Shown: in pieces, positions 46,760-55,943 of the stretch
How the letters are laid out: each line of letters begins with the position of its first letter
How positions within the stretch are numbered: the stretch's first letter is position 1
Source: CAWHXG01 sp963833235
GTDB lineage: Bacteria > Pseudomonadota > Alphaproteobacteria > Rhodobacterales > Rhodobacteraceae
Assembly (NCBI GenBank): GCA_963833235.1
Contig: CAWHXG010000003.1
Location: 276,711-340,710, forward strand
Length of the DNA: 64,000 bases
Direction: 5' to 3'
Position numbers and translations under genes: made by a program
Notes under the pieces: generated by a model
Told to the model about the DNA's origin: nothing
Database searches by the model: none
What the model saw: only the letters and a program-made list of their open reading frames with translations

Positions 46760-47521
46760 ATGAGCTTTTCCCGCATCCTCGCCACCGCCGCCGCCGCCTT
46801 CGCCGCCAAGAAGGGGATGGACCATTTCAACAAGGCCGGCGGCATGTCCGGCATGCGCCAGAAGATGCAGGGCGGCCAGACCCGCCAGGGCATCGAAGAG
46901 ATGATGGCCCGCTTCGGCATCAAGGACGGGGCCAGCAAGGTCGACGGGCTGATGGCCAAGCTGGGCGGCGGCGGCACGGCCCAAGGCACGATGACGGGCG
47001 GCGACGGCCGCAGCATCACCGGCGGCGGCGGCGGTTCGATCTCGTCGGGCGCCGCGGGGGCAGCGGGCGGCGCGGGCCTCGCCTCGATCCTCGGCGCCTG
47101 GGGCGGCGACCGGCCGGAGGAGACCATGGCCGCCATGGCCGGGGACCGCGAGCCGGAGCCGGACGAGGAGGAGACCGCGCGCCTGATGCTGCGCGCGATG
47201 ATCCAGGCCGCCAAGGCGGATGGGCATATCGATGCCGACGAGCAGGCCCATATCCTCGGCGCCGTCGGCGAGAACGCGACGACCGAAGAGCAGGCCTTCG
47301 TCGAGCAGATGCTCGCGGCACCCGTCGATGCCCGGGCACTGGCCGATGACACGCCGGACGGGCGCGGCGATCAGGTTTATCTCACGTCGCTGATGGCGAT
47401 CGATCCCGACCACCCAAAGGAAATTGCCTATCTTCGGGAGCTTGCAGGCGCCCTCGGCATGGATGAGGCGGCACGGGAGGCCCTGCACACCCGCGTCGGC
47501 GCGGCACCCTTGCCGGCGTGA
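46760..47521 (+). CDS. DUF533 / TerB-like protein (YebE family)
   Basis: The 253-residue protein starts at ATG 46760 after ACAGGAG. A short N-terminal helix (SFSRILATAAAAFAAKKG), a Gly/Ser-rich low-complexity linker (about 80-115, GGGGGSISSGAAGAAGGAG) and a C-terminal all-helical TerB-like domain match the DUF533 family. In the C-terminal domain, MIQAAKADGHIDADEQAHI is typical, with acidic residues resembling a metal site. The function is unknown. It may be membrane-associated in envelope stress. Confidence 0.78.
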   Translation: MSFSRILATAAAAFAAKKGMDHFNKAGGMSGMRQKMQGGQTRQGIEEMMARFGIKDGASKVDGLMAKLGGGGTAQGTMTGGDGRSITGGGGGSISSGAAGAAGGAGLASILGAWGGDRPEETMAAMAGDREPEPDEEETARLMLRAMIQAAKADGHIDADEQAHILGAVGENATTEEQAFVEQMLAAPVDARALADDTPDGRGDQVYLTSLMAIDPDHPKEIAYLRELAGALGMDEAAREALHTRVGAAPLPA

Positions 47522-47555
47522 CCGCACCGGCCAGCCCCTTCGCTTGGCGCCGGGG

Positions 47556-48455
47556 ATGAGGGGGGGCGGCATCGGCCGACCCTCCACCGCGTCCCGCGAC
47601 AACCTTACCGGCATCGCATTGATCGTTCTGTCCATGGCCGCGTTCGCCATCGAGGACGCACTGATCAAGGCAGCATCGGCGCATGTGCCGCCGGGGCAGA
47701 TCATCGTGACGATCGGCCTCGGTGGCACGGCGATCTTCGGCACCCGGGCGCTGATGCGCGGGGTGCCTCTTTTCGGACCGGCGCTCCGCAACCCCATGGT
47801 CTTGCTTCGAAACCTTGGCGAGATGCTGGGCACCGGGGCGTTCGTGACCGCGCTGGCGACGGCGCCGATCTCGCTGGTCACGGCGATCGTGCAGGCCAAC
47901 CCGTTGCTTGTTACCCTGGGCGCCGCCGTGTTCCTGCGCGAGAAGGTCGGGCCGCGCCGATGGGCGGCCGTCCTTATCGGGCTCTGCGGGGTGATCGTGA
48001 TCCTGCGGCCTTGGGGCGCGGGCTTCACGCCTGCCTCGCTCTTCGCAGTGGCCGGGGTGATCTGCCTTTCGGTTCGCGACCTCGCCACGAGGCGCGTGCC
48101 GCAGGGCATCCCGACCTACACGCTCCTCGTCTATGCGTTCGTCGCGATAACTCCGGGCGGTATCCTGCTGTTATTGCTGGGGCAGCCCCCCGTATGGCCG
48201 GAACCCTTCGAGGCGGCGCTGCTTGCCGGATGCGTGGCCGTCGGCGGGGTCGCCTACTACACCGTGACCGCGGCGATGCGCATCGGCGACATCTCCGTCG
48301 TGACGCCATTCCGGTATTCCCGCCTCGTCTTCGGGATCGGCCTCGGCATCGCCGTATTCGGCGAACGCCCCGATGCGGTGACGTATGTCGGCGCGGGCGT
48401 GGTCGTGGCCACCGGGCTCTATACGCTCTGGCGGGAGGCCTTGACCCGCCAGTAG
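47556..48455 (+). CDS. EamA/DMT-superfamily transporter
   Basis: This is a 299-residue inner-membrane protein with ten hydrophobic helices arranged as two EamA repeats. The first repeat begins NLTGIALIVLSMAAFAIEDALIKAA and the second AVAGVICLSVRDLATRRVP. The family exports metabolites such as amino acids or S-adenosylmethionine-like compounds. No substrate can be assigned. The start at ATG 47556 is chosen for family length. Later in-frame starts would lose the first helix. It lies 34 bp after the DUF533 gene and 66 bp before eno. Confidence 0.82.
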   Translation: MRGGGIGRPSTASRDNLTGIALIVLSMAAFAIEDALIKAASAHVPPGQIIVTIGLGGTAIFGTRALMRGVPLFGPALRNPMVLLRNLGEMLGTGAFVTALATAPISLVTAIVQANPLLVTLGAAVFLREKVGPRRWAAVLIGLCGVIVILRPWGAGFTPASLFAVAGVICLSVRDLATRRVPQGIPTYTLLVYAFVAITPGGILLLLLGQPPVWPEPFEAALLAGCVAVGGVAYYTVTAAMRIGDISVVTPFRYSRLVFGIGLGIAVFGERPDAVTYVGAGVVVATGLYTLWREALTRQ

Positions 48456-48521
48456 CCGCGGCTTCCCCTCCGTCCGGGGGTCTTGTAAGGGGGGCCGACC
48501 CTTGCCCGCAGGAGCCTGCCC

Positions 48522-49802
48522 ATGAGCACCATCATCGACATCGTCGGCCGTGAGATCCTTGACAGCCGGGGCAACCCGACCGTGGAGGTGGACGTGATCC
48601 TGGAGGACGGCACGATGGGTCGGGCGGCCGTGCCCTCGGGCGCATCGACCGGCGCGCACGAGGCCGTCGAGAAGCGCGACGGCGACAAGAAACGCTACAA
48701 CGGCAAAGGCGTACTGGATGCGGTTGCTGCGGTGAACGGCGAATTGGCCGAGGCATTGGCCGGGATGGACGCTACCGAACAGGCCGCCATCGACGCCACG
48801 ATGATCGAATTGGACGGAACCCCGAACAAGGGCAGGCTCGGCGCCAATGCGATCCTCGGGGTGTCGCTCGCCGCGGCGAAGGCGGCGGCGGACTACACCG
48901 CGCAGCCACTCTATCGCTACATCGGAGGTACCGCGGCGCGCGTGCTGCCGGTGCCGATGATGAACATCATCAATGGTGGCGAACATGCTGATAACCCCAT
49001 AGACATTCAGGAATTCATGATCATGCCGGTCGCCGCGGAGAACATCCGCGAGGCCGTGCGGATGGGCTCCGAAGTGTTCCACACGCTGAAAGGAGAGCTC
49101 TCGAAGGCCGGGCTCTCGACCGGAATTGGCGACGAGGGCGGATTCGCCCCCAATCTCAATTCCACCCGAGATGCCCTCGATTTTATTTTGAAATCCATCG
49201 AAGCCGCGGGATACCGACCGGGGGAAGACATCTATCTCGCGCTCGATTGCGCGGCAACCGAGTACTTCAAGGACGGCGCATATCACTTTGTCGGGGAGGG
49301 AAAAACGCTTTCAGGCGAAGAGAATGTCGCGTATCTTTCCGCCCTCTGCGATGATTACCCGATCATCTCCATCGAGGATGGCTGCTCGGAAGACGATTGG
49401 GAAGGCTGGGCCAAGCTGACAGCGGCATTAGGCAAGCGAATTCAACTGGTTGGGGACGATCTGTTTGTGACCAACCCCGTACGGCTCGCCGACGGGATCG
49501 CGCAGGGCTGCGCCAATTCCCTGCTGGTGAAAGTCAATCAGATCGGGACCTTGTCAGAAACGCTTAAAGCGGTCGAGATGGCGCACCGGGCACGCTTCAC
49601 CTGCGTGATGAGCCACCGGTCCGGCGAGACGGAGGATGCCACGATCGCCGACCTCGCGGTGGCGACGAATTGCGGTCAGATCAAGACAGGGAGCCTTGCG
49701 CGCTCGGATCGGCTGGCGAAGTACAACCAGTTGATCCGTATCGAGGAAATGCTGGGGGCAACGGCGGAGTTCGCCGGGCGCGGCATCCTGCGCCGTGCGT
49801 GA
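48522..49802 (+). CDS. eno: Enolase
   Basis: Enolase converts 2-phosphoglycerate to phosphoenolpyruvate in lower glycolysis. The 426-residue length is normal. ATG 48522 follows CAGGAG. Conserved elements are AVPSGASTGAHEA (37-49), NGGEHADN (151-158), the metal-site block IEDGCSEDDW (284-293), LVKVNQIGT with catalytic Lys337 and SHRSGETED (364-372). Bases ~48960-49560 are much lower in GC (roughly 42-60% per line against about 68% around them) without breaking the frame. A bidirectional terminator follows. Confidence 0.97.
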   Translation: MSTIIDIVGREILDSRGNPTVEVDVILEDGTMGRAAVPSGASTGAHEAVEKRDGDKKRYNGKGVLDAVAAVNGELAEALAGMDATEQAAIDATMIELDGTPNKGRLGANAILGVSLAAAKAAADYTAQPLYRYIGGTAARVLPVPMMNIINGGEHADNPIDIQEFMIMPVAAENIREAVRMGSEVFHTLKGELSKAGLSTGIGDEGGFAPNLNSTRDALDFILKSIEAAGYRPGEDIYLALDCAATEYFKDGAYHFVGEGKTLSGEENVAYLSALCDDYPIISIEDGCSEDDWEGWAKLTAALGKRIQLVGDDLFVTNPVRLADGIAQGCANSLLVKVNQIGTLSETLKAVEMAHRARFTCVMSHRSGETEDATIADLAVATNCGQIKTGSLARSDRLAKYNQLIRIEEMLGATAEFAGRGILRRA

Positions 49803-49814
49803 TCGCCCAACGAA

Positions 49815-49838
49815 AAAGGGACCCCGCAGGGCCCCTTT
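49815..49838. terminator. Bidirectional terminator between eno and PRC-barrel gene
   Basis: AAAGGG (49815-49820) pairs with CCCTTT (49833-49838), with an inner CCC/GGG pairing and a CGCA loop. Extra A residues on the left give a TTTTT tail when read on the minus strand, while the plus side ends TTTAC. It lies 13 bp after the eno stop and 28 bp from the PRC-barrel gene's stop, so it can serve both convergent genes. Confidence 0.7.
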
Positions 49839-49865
49839 ACTAGCTACATCCGGTATGTGGGCCGG

Positions 49866-50303
49866 TCAGTTCCACCAGCCTTCATCAACGGCGGGCATCT
49901 CTTCCAGCTGCTCTTCGCTCATCCGCGTAACGTAGGCGTAGGTCTGGTCATCCACAGCAACAAGGCGCACGTCGTCGACGCCGATCATGACATGCTTGTC
50001 GCCGATATCGAGGAACCCTCCGACTTCCGCCACGATTCCAATCATCTGACCGTCCTTCGACAGAATCACGTCCTCGATTTCGCCGATGTCGGACCAGTTG
50101 GTATCGACTGCGTCGTACATGCCGGTATCTGTCCACATGTCGTCTTCGACCATGGTATTCAGCGAGTAGATCTCGCCGCCCGTGATGTCGCGTGTCCGGA
50201 TCAGGTTGTCCGTGTCGGTCATGTCGACAGTGGCCTGCTGGGCGATGGCGGAGCCTGCCGTGAGGGCGGCAAGGGCGGCGGCGGTGATCATGCGGGTCAT
50301 CAT
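49866..50303 (-). CDS. Secreted PRC-barrel domain protein
   Basis: The 145-residue protein has a signal peptide (MMTRMITAAALAALTAGSAIAQQ). An acidic PRC-barrel domain follows, with EIYSLNTMVEDDMW ... WSDIGEIEDVILSKDGQMIGIVAEVGGFLDIGDKHVMI matching the DxIGEIxDVVxxxxG...VxxxVG core. ATG 50303 is preceded by AAGGA. PRC barrels bind RNA or proteins in several systems. This exported alphaproteobacterial type has no known role. It is convergent with eno and divergent from the cupin gene. GC content is lower than the surroundings. Confidence 0.83.
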   Translation of the reverse strand: MMTRMITAAALAALTAGSAIAQQATVDMTDTDNLIRTRDITGGEIYSLNTMVEDDMWTDTGMYDAVDTNWSDIGEIEDVILSKDGQMIGIVAEVGGFLDIGDKHVMIGVDDVRLVAVDDQTYAYVTRMSEEQLEEMPAVDEGWWN

Positions 50304-50391
50304 ACAAGTCCTTATGATTGCTTCTATTGGCGGACTAATGAACACTCGGCGGCATGGGTTCCGAGAAACTCCTCATTCCGTTCGGGCCGTC

Positions 50392-50821
50392 GTGATCGCG
50401 GCCGAAGCGCTTATCCGGTCGCTCGACCTCGCGCCGCATCCGGAGGGCGGATGGTATCGGCAGACCTGGGTCGCGGCGGCGGAAGCGGGGGCACGGCCGG
50501 CGGGAACGGCGATCCTGTTCCTGCTCCGTGCCGGGGAGGCGAGCCGCTGGCACCGGGTGGATGCCGACGAGATATGGCACTTCCATGCCGGTACGCCCCT
50601 ACATCTGCGCATCTCGCCCGCCGCAAACGGCCCCGCGAGCGGCGTGATGCTGGGCCCCGATCCCCTTTGCCGGGCAGACCCCGCAGGCCATCGTTCCGGC
50701 GGGGCACTGGCAGGCGGCAGGGCCGGCGGAGGGGTGGAGCCTGTGCGGCTGCACCGTCAGCCCGGGCTTCCGGTTCGAGGGGTTCGAGCTGGCGCCTCCG
50801 GGCTTCGACATTCCGGGGTGA
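50392..50821 (+). pseudogene. Cupin superfamily (DUF985, cupin_5) protein, frameshifted as read
   Basis: The N-terminal part (ALIRSLDLAPHPEGGWYRQTW, RAGEASRWHRVDADEIWHFHAG) matches the cupin_5/DUF985 family, whose members resemble sugar-epimerase-type cupins of unknown function. Near 50655-50665 one base is lost. In the next frame the expected end appears (TPQAIVPAGHWQAAG, CGCTVSPGFRFEGFELAPPG) with a stop at 50819-50821. The reconstructed protein (~143 codons) is normal length. The start is uncertain: GTG 50392 fits the family, ATG 50338 would add 18 residues. Neither has a good ribosome site. Confidence 0.75.
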
Positions 50822-50832
50822 ACCGTTTGAAA

Positions 50833-50933
50833 CGTACACAACGGGAGGCGTTTCGTACGGAACGGACCTGGCGCAGAACGCCCCGGAAGTAGCCGGATCG
50901 TACCTTTCGTACGATTGGCGGCGCGGATCGTAC
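50833..50933. repeat. Cluster of five CGTAC/CGTACG motifs
   Basis: CGTAC occurs at 50833, 50854, 50899, 50908 and 50929 in 101 bp. Three of these are followed by G, giving the palindrome CGTACG, and two lie in near-identical GGATCGTAC...GATTG contexts. The cluster sits in the ~120-bp gap between the 3' ends of the cupin gene and pgi. No promoter or terminator is obvious. The role is unknown. Confidence 0.6.
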
Positions 50934-50942
50934 GATTGCCCC

Positions 50943-52572
50943 TCAGGGCCCTTCGCCGAGCCCATGTGACCTAACGTAATCCACAAGCATCGCGGTCGAT
51001 CCGTCCTTTCCTTCGGTACCGTCCCTGCCTTCGAGGACCGGGGCGAGCGCCTTCGCCAGCTCTTTGCCCAACTCAACCCCCCACTGATCGAAACTGTTGA
51101 TGCCGAGGATCACGCCCTCGACGAAGACGCGGTGTTCGTAGAGCGCAATGATGGCGCCGAGGATCTCGGGCGTGAGCTGCGGGTAGACGAGCGTGGTGGA
51201 GGGGCGATTGCCCGGGAAGACCCTGTGCCGTGCCTGGCGATCCTGTTCATCGCCCGTCAGCCCTTCCTCGGCCATCATGTGGAGCGCGGCATCGAGGGAG
51301 CGGCCGCGCAGCAGCGCCTCGGACTGGGCGAGGCAGTTGGCGACGAGCAGCAGGTGCTGGTGGGCGAGGTCGGGCTCGTGGCCCTGGGCGGCGACGAGGA
51401 ATTCGCAGGGCACGATGGCGGTGCCCTGGTGGATGAGCTGGTAGAAGGCGTGCTGGCCGTTGGTGCCGGGCTCGCCCCAGACGATGGGGCCGGAGGGGCG
51501 GGGCAGTTCGCTGCCATCCATGGCGACGCGCTTGCCGTTGCTCTCCATCTCCAGCTGCTGGAGATAGGCGGGCAGCCGCGAGAGGCGCTGGTCGTAGGGC
51601 AGCACGGCGCGGGAGCCGTAGCCGCAGATCTGGTGGTGCCAGATCCCGACGAGGGCGAGCAGGACCGGCATGTTGGCGTCGAGCGGGGCCTTGCAGAAGT
51701 GGTCGTCCATCGCGCGGGCGCCGGCGAGGAAGCGCCCGAACGCGTCCGGCCCGATGGCGAGCATCAGCGACAGGCCGATCGGCCCCCAGACGGAGTAGCG
51801 CCCGCCGACCCAGTCTGCGAAGCCGAACACCCGATCCTCGGGGATGCCGAAGGCGGCGGTGCGCTGCGGCGCGGTGGAGACGGCAGCGAACTGGGCCGCC
51901 GGGTCGCCGCCGCCGTTCAGCATCCAGGCCTTGGCCGTCTCGGCGTTTGTCATCGTCTCGATGGTGGTGAAGGTCTTGGAAGCGACGATCACCAGGGTGG
52001 CCTTCGGGTCGAGCCCGGCGAGGGTCTGGGCGATCTGCGCGCCGTCGACGTTCGAGACGTAGTGCAGGCGCGGTCCGTCGGCCCAGGGCGAGAGCGCGAT
52101 GGTGGCCATGGCGGGGCCGAGATCGGAGCCGCCGATGCCGATGTTGACCACATCGGCGATCGCACCGCCCTGCCCCTTCAGCTTGCCGCCACGGACGGCT
52201 TCGGCGAAGGCGCCCATGGCGGCGAGGGTCTCGCGGACGGGCGGCATCACGTCTTCCCCGTCGACCGTCACGCTTCCCTCTGGGTTGCGCAGGGCGGTGT
52301 GGAGCACGGCGCGGCCTTCGGTCTCGTTGATCGGCTGGCCGGTGAACATCGCATCGCGGCGCGCCTCGACATGGGCGGCCCGGGCGAGATCCAGCAGCAG
52401 ATCCCTGGCCGCGGGGTCGATGGACGTTCTTGGAATAGTCGAAGAGCATGCCCGCCGCCTCGAGGGAGAAATCCTCGGCGCGCCCGCCGCCCGAGGCGGC
52501 GAAGAGATCGAGTATGGCGCCGCCCCGGTGGGCGGCGCGGTGCGCGTGAAGCGCATCCCATTCGGCTTGCAT
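50943..52572 (-). pseudogene. pgi: Glucose-6-phosphate isomerase, single frameshift as read
   Basis: Pgi interconverts glucose 6-phosphate and fructose 6-phosphate. The true start is probably ATG 52572 (MQAEWDALHAH). The first ~49 codons end DYSKN, and one base lost near 52424-52432 moves the remaining sequence (IDPAARDLLLDLARAA ...) into the frame that ends at 50943. The rest is complete: VNIGIGGSDLGPAMA, ASKTFTTIETMTNA, the signature FGFADWVGGRYSVWGPIGLS, the LPRPSGPIVWGEPGTNGQHAF block and NSFDQWGVELGKELA. About 543 codons is normal. It is the third gene of zwf-pgl-pgi. Confidence 0.92.
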
Positions 52573-52674
52573 CGGAACCTCCAGTCGCAGTGTGCCGGGA
52601 TTTCGAGCCTCCGGCGGGGATATTTTCGGAATATCGAAGGGGGGCCCCGTGGGGGGGCTTGAGGGGGTGCGGGC

Positions 52675-53358
52675 TCAGGGCGCCCAGTGCACGACGGCGT
52701 TGTCGAGGACGATGCGGACCGGGGCGGCCTGGGGGCCGGGCGCGGCGCGGGCGGCCTCGAGCGCGTCGCGCTTTTCCTGCCCGGTGATGAGCAGATGGAT
52801 TTCCATGGCCCCGCGCAGGACCGGTGCGGTGAGGGTCAGCCGCGGCTCGGGCGCGCCGGGCGCCGTGATCGCCATGACCGGCGGGGCGCCGGGCGCGAGG
52901 GCGGCGGCGAGGCCTTCGGCCCCGGGAAAGAGCGACGCGGTGTGCCCGTCGGTTCCCATGCCGAGCAGCAGGACGGAGAGCGGCAGATGGCCGGCGACGG
53001 CACCGGAGAGGCCGGGCGCGGCCTCGGCCGGATCGGCGGGGCCGCCGGGGGGCGCCGCGAAGGACAGGAACTGCGCCGCCGCCGCATGATCCTGCAGCAG
53101 GCGCGCGCGGATCAGCCTGGCGTTGGAGCGCTCGTGGTCCTCGGGCAGCCAGCGTTCGTCGGTCGCCATGATCGTGACGCGGGCCCAGTCGAGGTCGGCG
53201 CCGCAGAGCGCATCGAAGGCGGGCCCGGGCGTGGAGCCGCCGGGCACCGCGACGGCGACCCGATCCTGCTGCGCCAGCGCCGCGCGGATCTCGCCGGCGA
53301 GCCGGCTTGCCAGATCGATCATCATCAGATCGGCATCGGGATACTCGACGAAGTTCAT
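52675..53358 (-). CDS. pgl: 6-phosphogluconolactonase
   Basis: Pgl hydrolyses 6-phosphogluconolactone made by Zwf to 6-phosphogluconate. The 227-residue protein is of the DevB/SOL type related to glucosamine-6-phosphate isomerase. It has VAVAVPGGSTPGPAFDAL (GGST 40-43), TDERWLPEDHERSNARLIR and the catalytic-region LLLGMGTDGHTASLFPG. It starts 40 bp after the zwf stop and ends ~100 bp before pgi on the minus strand, so it belongs to one operon with both. Confidence 0.94.
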   Translation of the reverse strand: MNFVEYPDADLMMIDLASRLAGEIRAALAQQDRVAVAVPGGSTPGPAFDALCGADLDWARVTIMATDERWLPEDHERSNARLIRARLLQDHAAAAQFLSFAAPPGGPADPAEAAPGLSGAVAGHLPLSVLLLGMGTDGHTASLFPGAEGLAAALAPGAPPVMAITAPGAPEPRLTLTAPVLRGAMEIHLLITGQEKRDALEAARAAPGPQAAPVRIVLDNAVVHWAP

Positions 53359-53398
53359 CGCGTGCGCCTTTCCGGCCGGTCACGGATCCTGCCGCGCA

Positions 53399-54853
53399 TC
53401 ATGCCTTGATCTCGCGCCAGCGGCGATTGTCGCGGTGCATGAGCGCCAGCGCCTCTTCGGGGCCGGAGCTGTTGCTGTCGTAGGCGACGGGCCGGGCGCC
53501 GCGGTCTTCCCAGGCGGCGATCATCGGATCGGTCCAGGCCCAGGCGGCCTCGACCTCGTCGCCGCGCATGAAGAGGGTCTGGTTGCCGCGGATCACGTCC
53601 ATCACCAGCCGCTCGTAGGCATCGGGGATCTCTTCGGCGGAGGGCCCGAGCGCATCGGCGAAGGTCATGTCGAGCGGCACGTCGACGAGGCGCATGCCGC
53701 CCGGCCCCGGCTCCTTGATGGTGACGCGCAGGTCCATCCCCTCGTTCGGCTGCAGGCGGATCGAGAGCATGTTTGCCTTCGATCCGCTGTCCTCGCCGAA
53801 GATGCTGTGCGGCGTCTCCTTGAAGCGCACGACGATCTCGGACATCCGCGCCCGCAGCCGCTTGCCGGTGCGCAGGTAGAAGGGCGTGCCCTGCCAGCGC
53901 CAGTTGGCGATCTGCACCTTCATGGCGACGAAGCTTTCGGTGCGGCTTTCGGGGTCCTCGACGTCTTCCAGATAGCCGGAATGGCCGTTCGATGCGGCGT
54001 ACTGGCCGCGCACCACCTCGCCCGGCTGCACCGGGTCGAGCGCGCGGATGACCTTGAGCTTCTCGTCGCGCACGGCCTGCGGCTCGAACCGCGCGGGCGG
54101 CTCCATCGCGGTGAGGCAGAGAAGCTGCATCATGTGGTTCTGGACCATGTCGCGCATGGCGCCGGAGCGGTCGTAGTAGTCCCCGCGACCGCCGACGCCG
54201 ACCGTTTCGGCGACGGTGATCTGCACGTGGTCGACATACTGGGCGTTCCAGAGCGGCTCGAAGAGGATGTTGCCGAAGCGAACGGCCATGAGGTTCTGGA
54301 CGGTTTCCTTGCCGAGGTAATGGTCGATCCGGTAGATCTGCGCCTCGGCGAAATGCGCCGCGAGGTCGGCGTTGAGGGCATTGGCGGAGGCGAGATCGCG
54401 GCCGAAGGGCTTTTCCACGACGATCCGGGATTTGGCATGGGCGAGGCCGTGGGCGTGGAGCCGTTCGGCCAGCGCGCCGAAGAGCGAGGGTGCTACGGAG
54501 AAGTAGAAGGCGCGGATGGCGTCTTCGCGGAGCTTTCCGGCCAGGGCGCCCCAGCCGTCGTCGCCGGTGGCGTCGATCTGGACGTAGTCGACATGGTTGA
54601 GGAAGCCCGAGAGCTCTTCTTCGGTGCGGCGGCCTTCGGCGACGAATTCGGTCAGCGCCTCGCGGATGAGGGCGCGATAGCTGTCGGTATCGAGATCGGA
54701 GCGGGCGGCGCCGATGAGGCGGGCGGCCTCGGGCATCTGGTGGGCGCGGTAGCGGCGGAAAAGACCGGGCAGGATCTTGCGGCGGGCGAGATCGCCGGTG
54801 CCGCCGAAGATGACGAGGTCGAACGTGTCGACGGGGATGGTTCTGCTGACCAT
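53399..54853 (-). CDS. zwf: Glucose-6-phosphate 1-dehydrogenase
   Basis: Zwf oxidises glucose 6-phosphate with NAD(P)+ and commits carbon to the pentose phosphate and Entner-Doudoroff routes. I start it at ATG 54853 (MVSRTIPVDTFDLVIFGGTGDLA) behind AAGGAG. The frame stays open far upstream but without homology. The 484-residue protein shows the coenzyme loop GGTGDLA (17-23) and the active-site signature RIDHYLGKE (175-183). EKPFGRDL and the C-terminal half are also normal. It is the first gene of the zwf-pgl-pgi operon. Confidence 0.97.
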   Translation of the reverse strand: MVSRTIPVDTFDLVIFGGTGDLARRKILPGLFRRYRAHQMPEAARLIGAARSDLDTDSYRALIREALTEFVAEGRRTEEELSGFLNHVDYVQIDATGDDGWGALAGKLREDAIRAFYFSVAPSLFGALAERLHAHGLAHAKSRIVVEKPFGRDLASANALNADLAAHFAEAQIYRIDHYLGKETVQNLMAVRFGNILFEPLWNAQYVDHVQITVAETVGVGGRGDYYDRSGAMRDMVQNHMMQLLCLTAMEPPARFEPQAVRDEKLKVIRALDPVQPGEVVRGQYAASNGHSGYLEDVEDPESRTESFVAMKVQIANWRWQGTPFYLRTGKRLRARMSEIVVRFKETPHSIFGEDSGSKANMLSIRLQPNEGMDLRVTIKEPGPGGMRLVDVPLDMTFADALGPSAEEIPDAYERLVMDVIRGNQTLFMRGDEVEAAWAWTDPMIAAWEDRGARPVAYDSNSSGPEEALALMHRDNRRWREIKA

Positions 54854-55358
54854 GCGGGCTCCTTGATGCCGGGAGGGGGCCGACGGGACCGTCATGGCAA
54901 AGGCGGGCGAGGGACGCAACGTCCGCGGGGCCGGTTTTCGGGAGGGGCTGGCCCGCCCGGCGGGGCGTGGAGCGGCGGGAGCGCGCGGCAGCCGGCGGCC
55001 CGGAGCAGCCCGGCCGGGGGCGCGCCGCGCCTGGGGAGCCGGTACCGGCCGTGGGGTGGGCAAGCCAACAAGCAACGATGTCCTGCCCCCTGCAACAGGC
55101 GAACCACTGGTCGCGGAGCTGCCAGAGCCGGGCCGGATCCGGGAAGGTCGGATGCATCCGCGCGCGGCGCATCCGGGGGTTGCGGAGCCGTGGAAGGCTG
55201 CCGTGGAACGCCCGGAGGACCGGGCGCCACAGTCCACGGGACCCGCGACGGTGCGAGGTTTCGCACCGGCGGGGCTCACCGCACAATGGCCCGGACGGGG
55301 CGCGACGCGTCAGGCAGCCTGATGGCCAACGGCCCGGATTTTGTATTAGATTGGAGGC
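54854..55358. other. 505-bp gap between the HNH gene and zwf
   Basis: This interval is very GC-rich, so several frames are open, but none has a recognisable protein, good ribosome site or codon pattern. It must contain the zwf promoter on the minus strand. No RNA gene or clear terminator was seen. The last ~40 bp before the HNH stop is AT-richer (GGATTTTGTATTAGATTGG). Confidence 0.4.
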
Positions 55359-55943
55359 CTAGCTCTCCAGCTCCGCATCCCAGTAGAGAAAATCCATCCA
55401 GCTGTCGTGCAGGAAGTTGGGCGGGAACTTGCGGCCGGTGTTGCGGAGCTCTTCGGAGGCCGGCTGGCAGGGGGGCTTGCAGAGGCTCATGCCGGCCTGG
55501 CGCAGGCTGCGCGCGCCCTTGCGCAGGTTGCAGCGGCCGCAGGCGGCGACGACGTTTTCCCAGCTGGTCACGCCGCCGCGGGCGCGGGGGATGACGTGGT
55601 CGAAGGTCAGGTCGCCCCGCTGGCCGCAATACTGGCAGGCGAATTCGTCGCGCAGGAAGAGGTTGAAGCGGGTGAAGGCCACGCGCTTCTGCGGGCGCAC
55701 AAAGTCCTTCAGCACCACAACCGAGGGGATGCGGATGGCCATGGAGGGGCTGCGCACAACCTCGTCGTATTCCGCGACGATGATCACCCGGTCGAGCCAG
55801 GCGGCCTTGATGGCCTCCTGCCAGGGCCAGAGCGAAAGCGGATAATAGCTGAGCGGGCGGTAATCGGCGTTAAGCACGAGCGCCGGATGGTGGCGCAGGT
55901 TCTGCGGCTCGCGGACGAAGCTCGTCCTGAATTCGGCATCCAT
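55359..55943 (-). CDS. HNH endonuclease family protein
   Basis: The protein has about 194 residues from ATG 55943. A GTG four codons earlier is possible but sits on top of the GGGAG ribosome site. The C-terminal half has the zinc-finger HNH fold: CQYCGQ, LTFDHVIPRARGG with the catalytic His, then SWENVVAACGRCNLRKG with the Asn/His and second CxxC. The N-terminal part (LVLNADYRPLSYYPLSLWPWQEAIK) is conserved in widespread, chromosomally encoded HNH proteins of unknown role. Nothing suggests a mobile intron or restriction system here. Confidence 0.9.
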   Translation of the reverse strand: MDAEFRTSFVREPQNLRHHPALVLNADYRPLSYYPLSLWPWQEAIKAAWLDRVIIVAEYDEVVRSPSMAIRIPSVVVLKDFVRPQKRVAFTRFNLFLRDEFACQYCGQRGDLTFDHVIPRARGGVTSWENVVAACGRCNLRKGARSLRQAGMSLCKPPCQPASEELRNTGRKFPPNFLHDSWMDFLYWDAELES

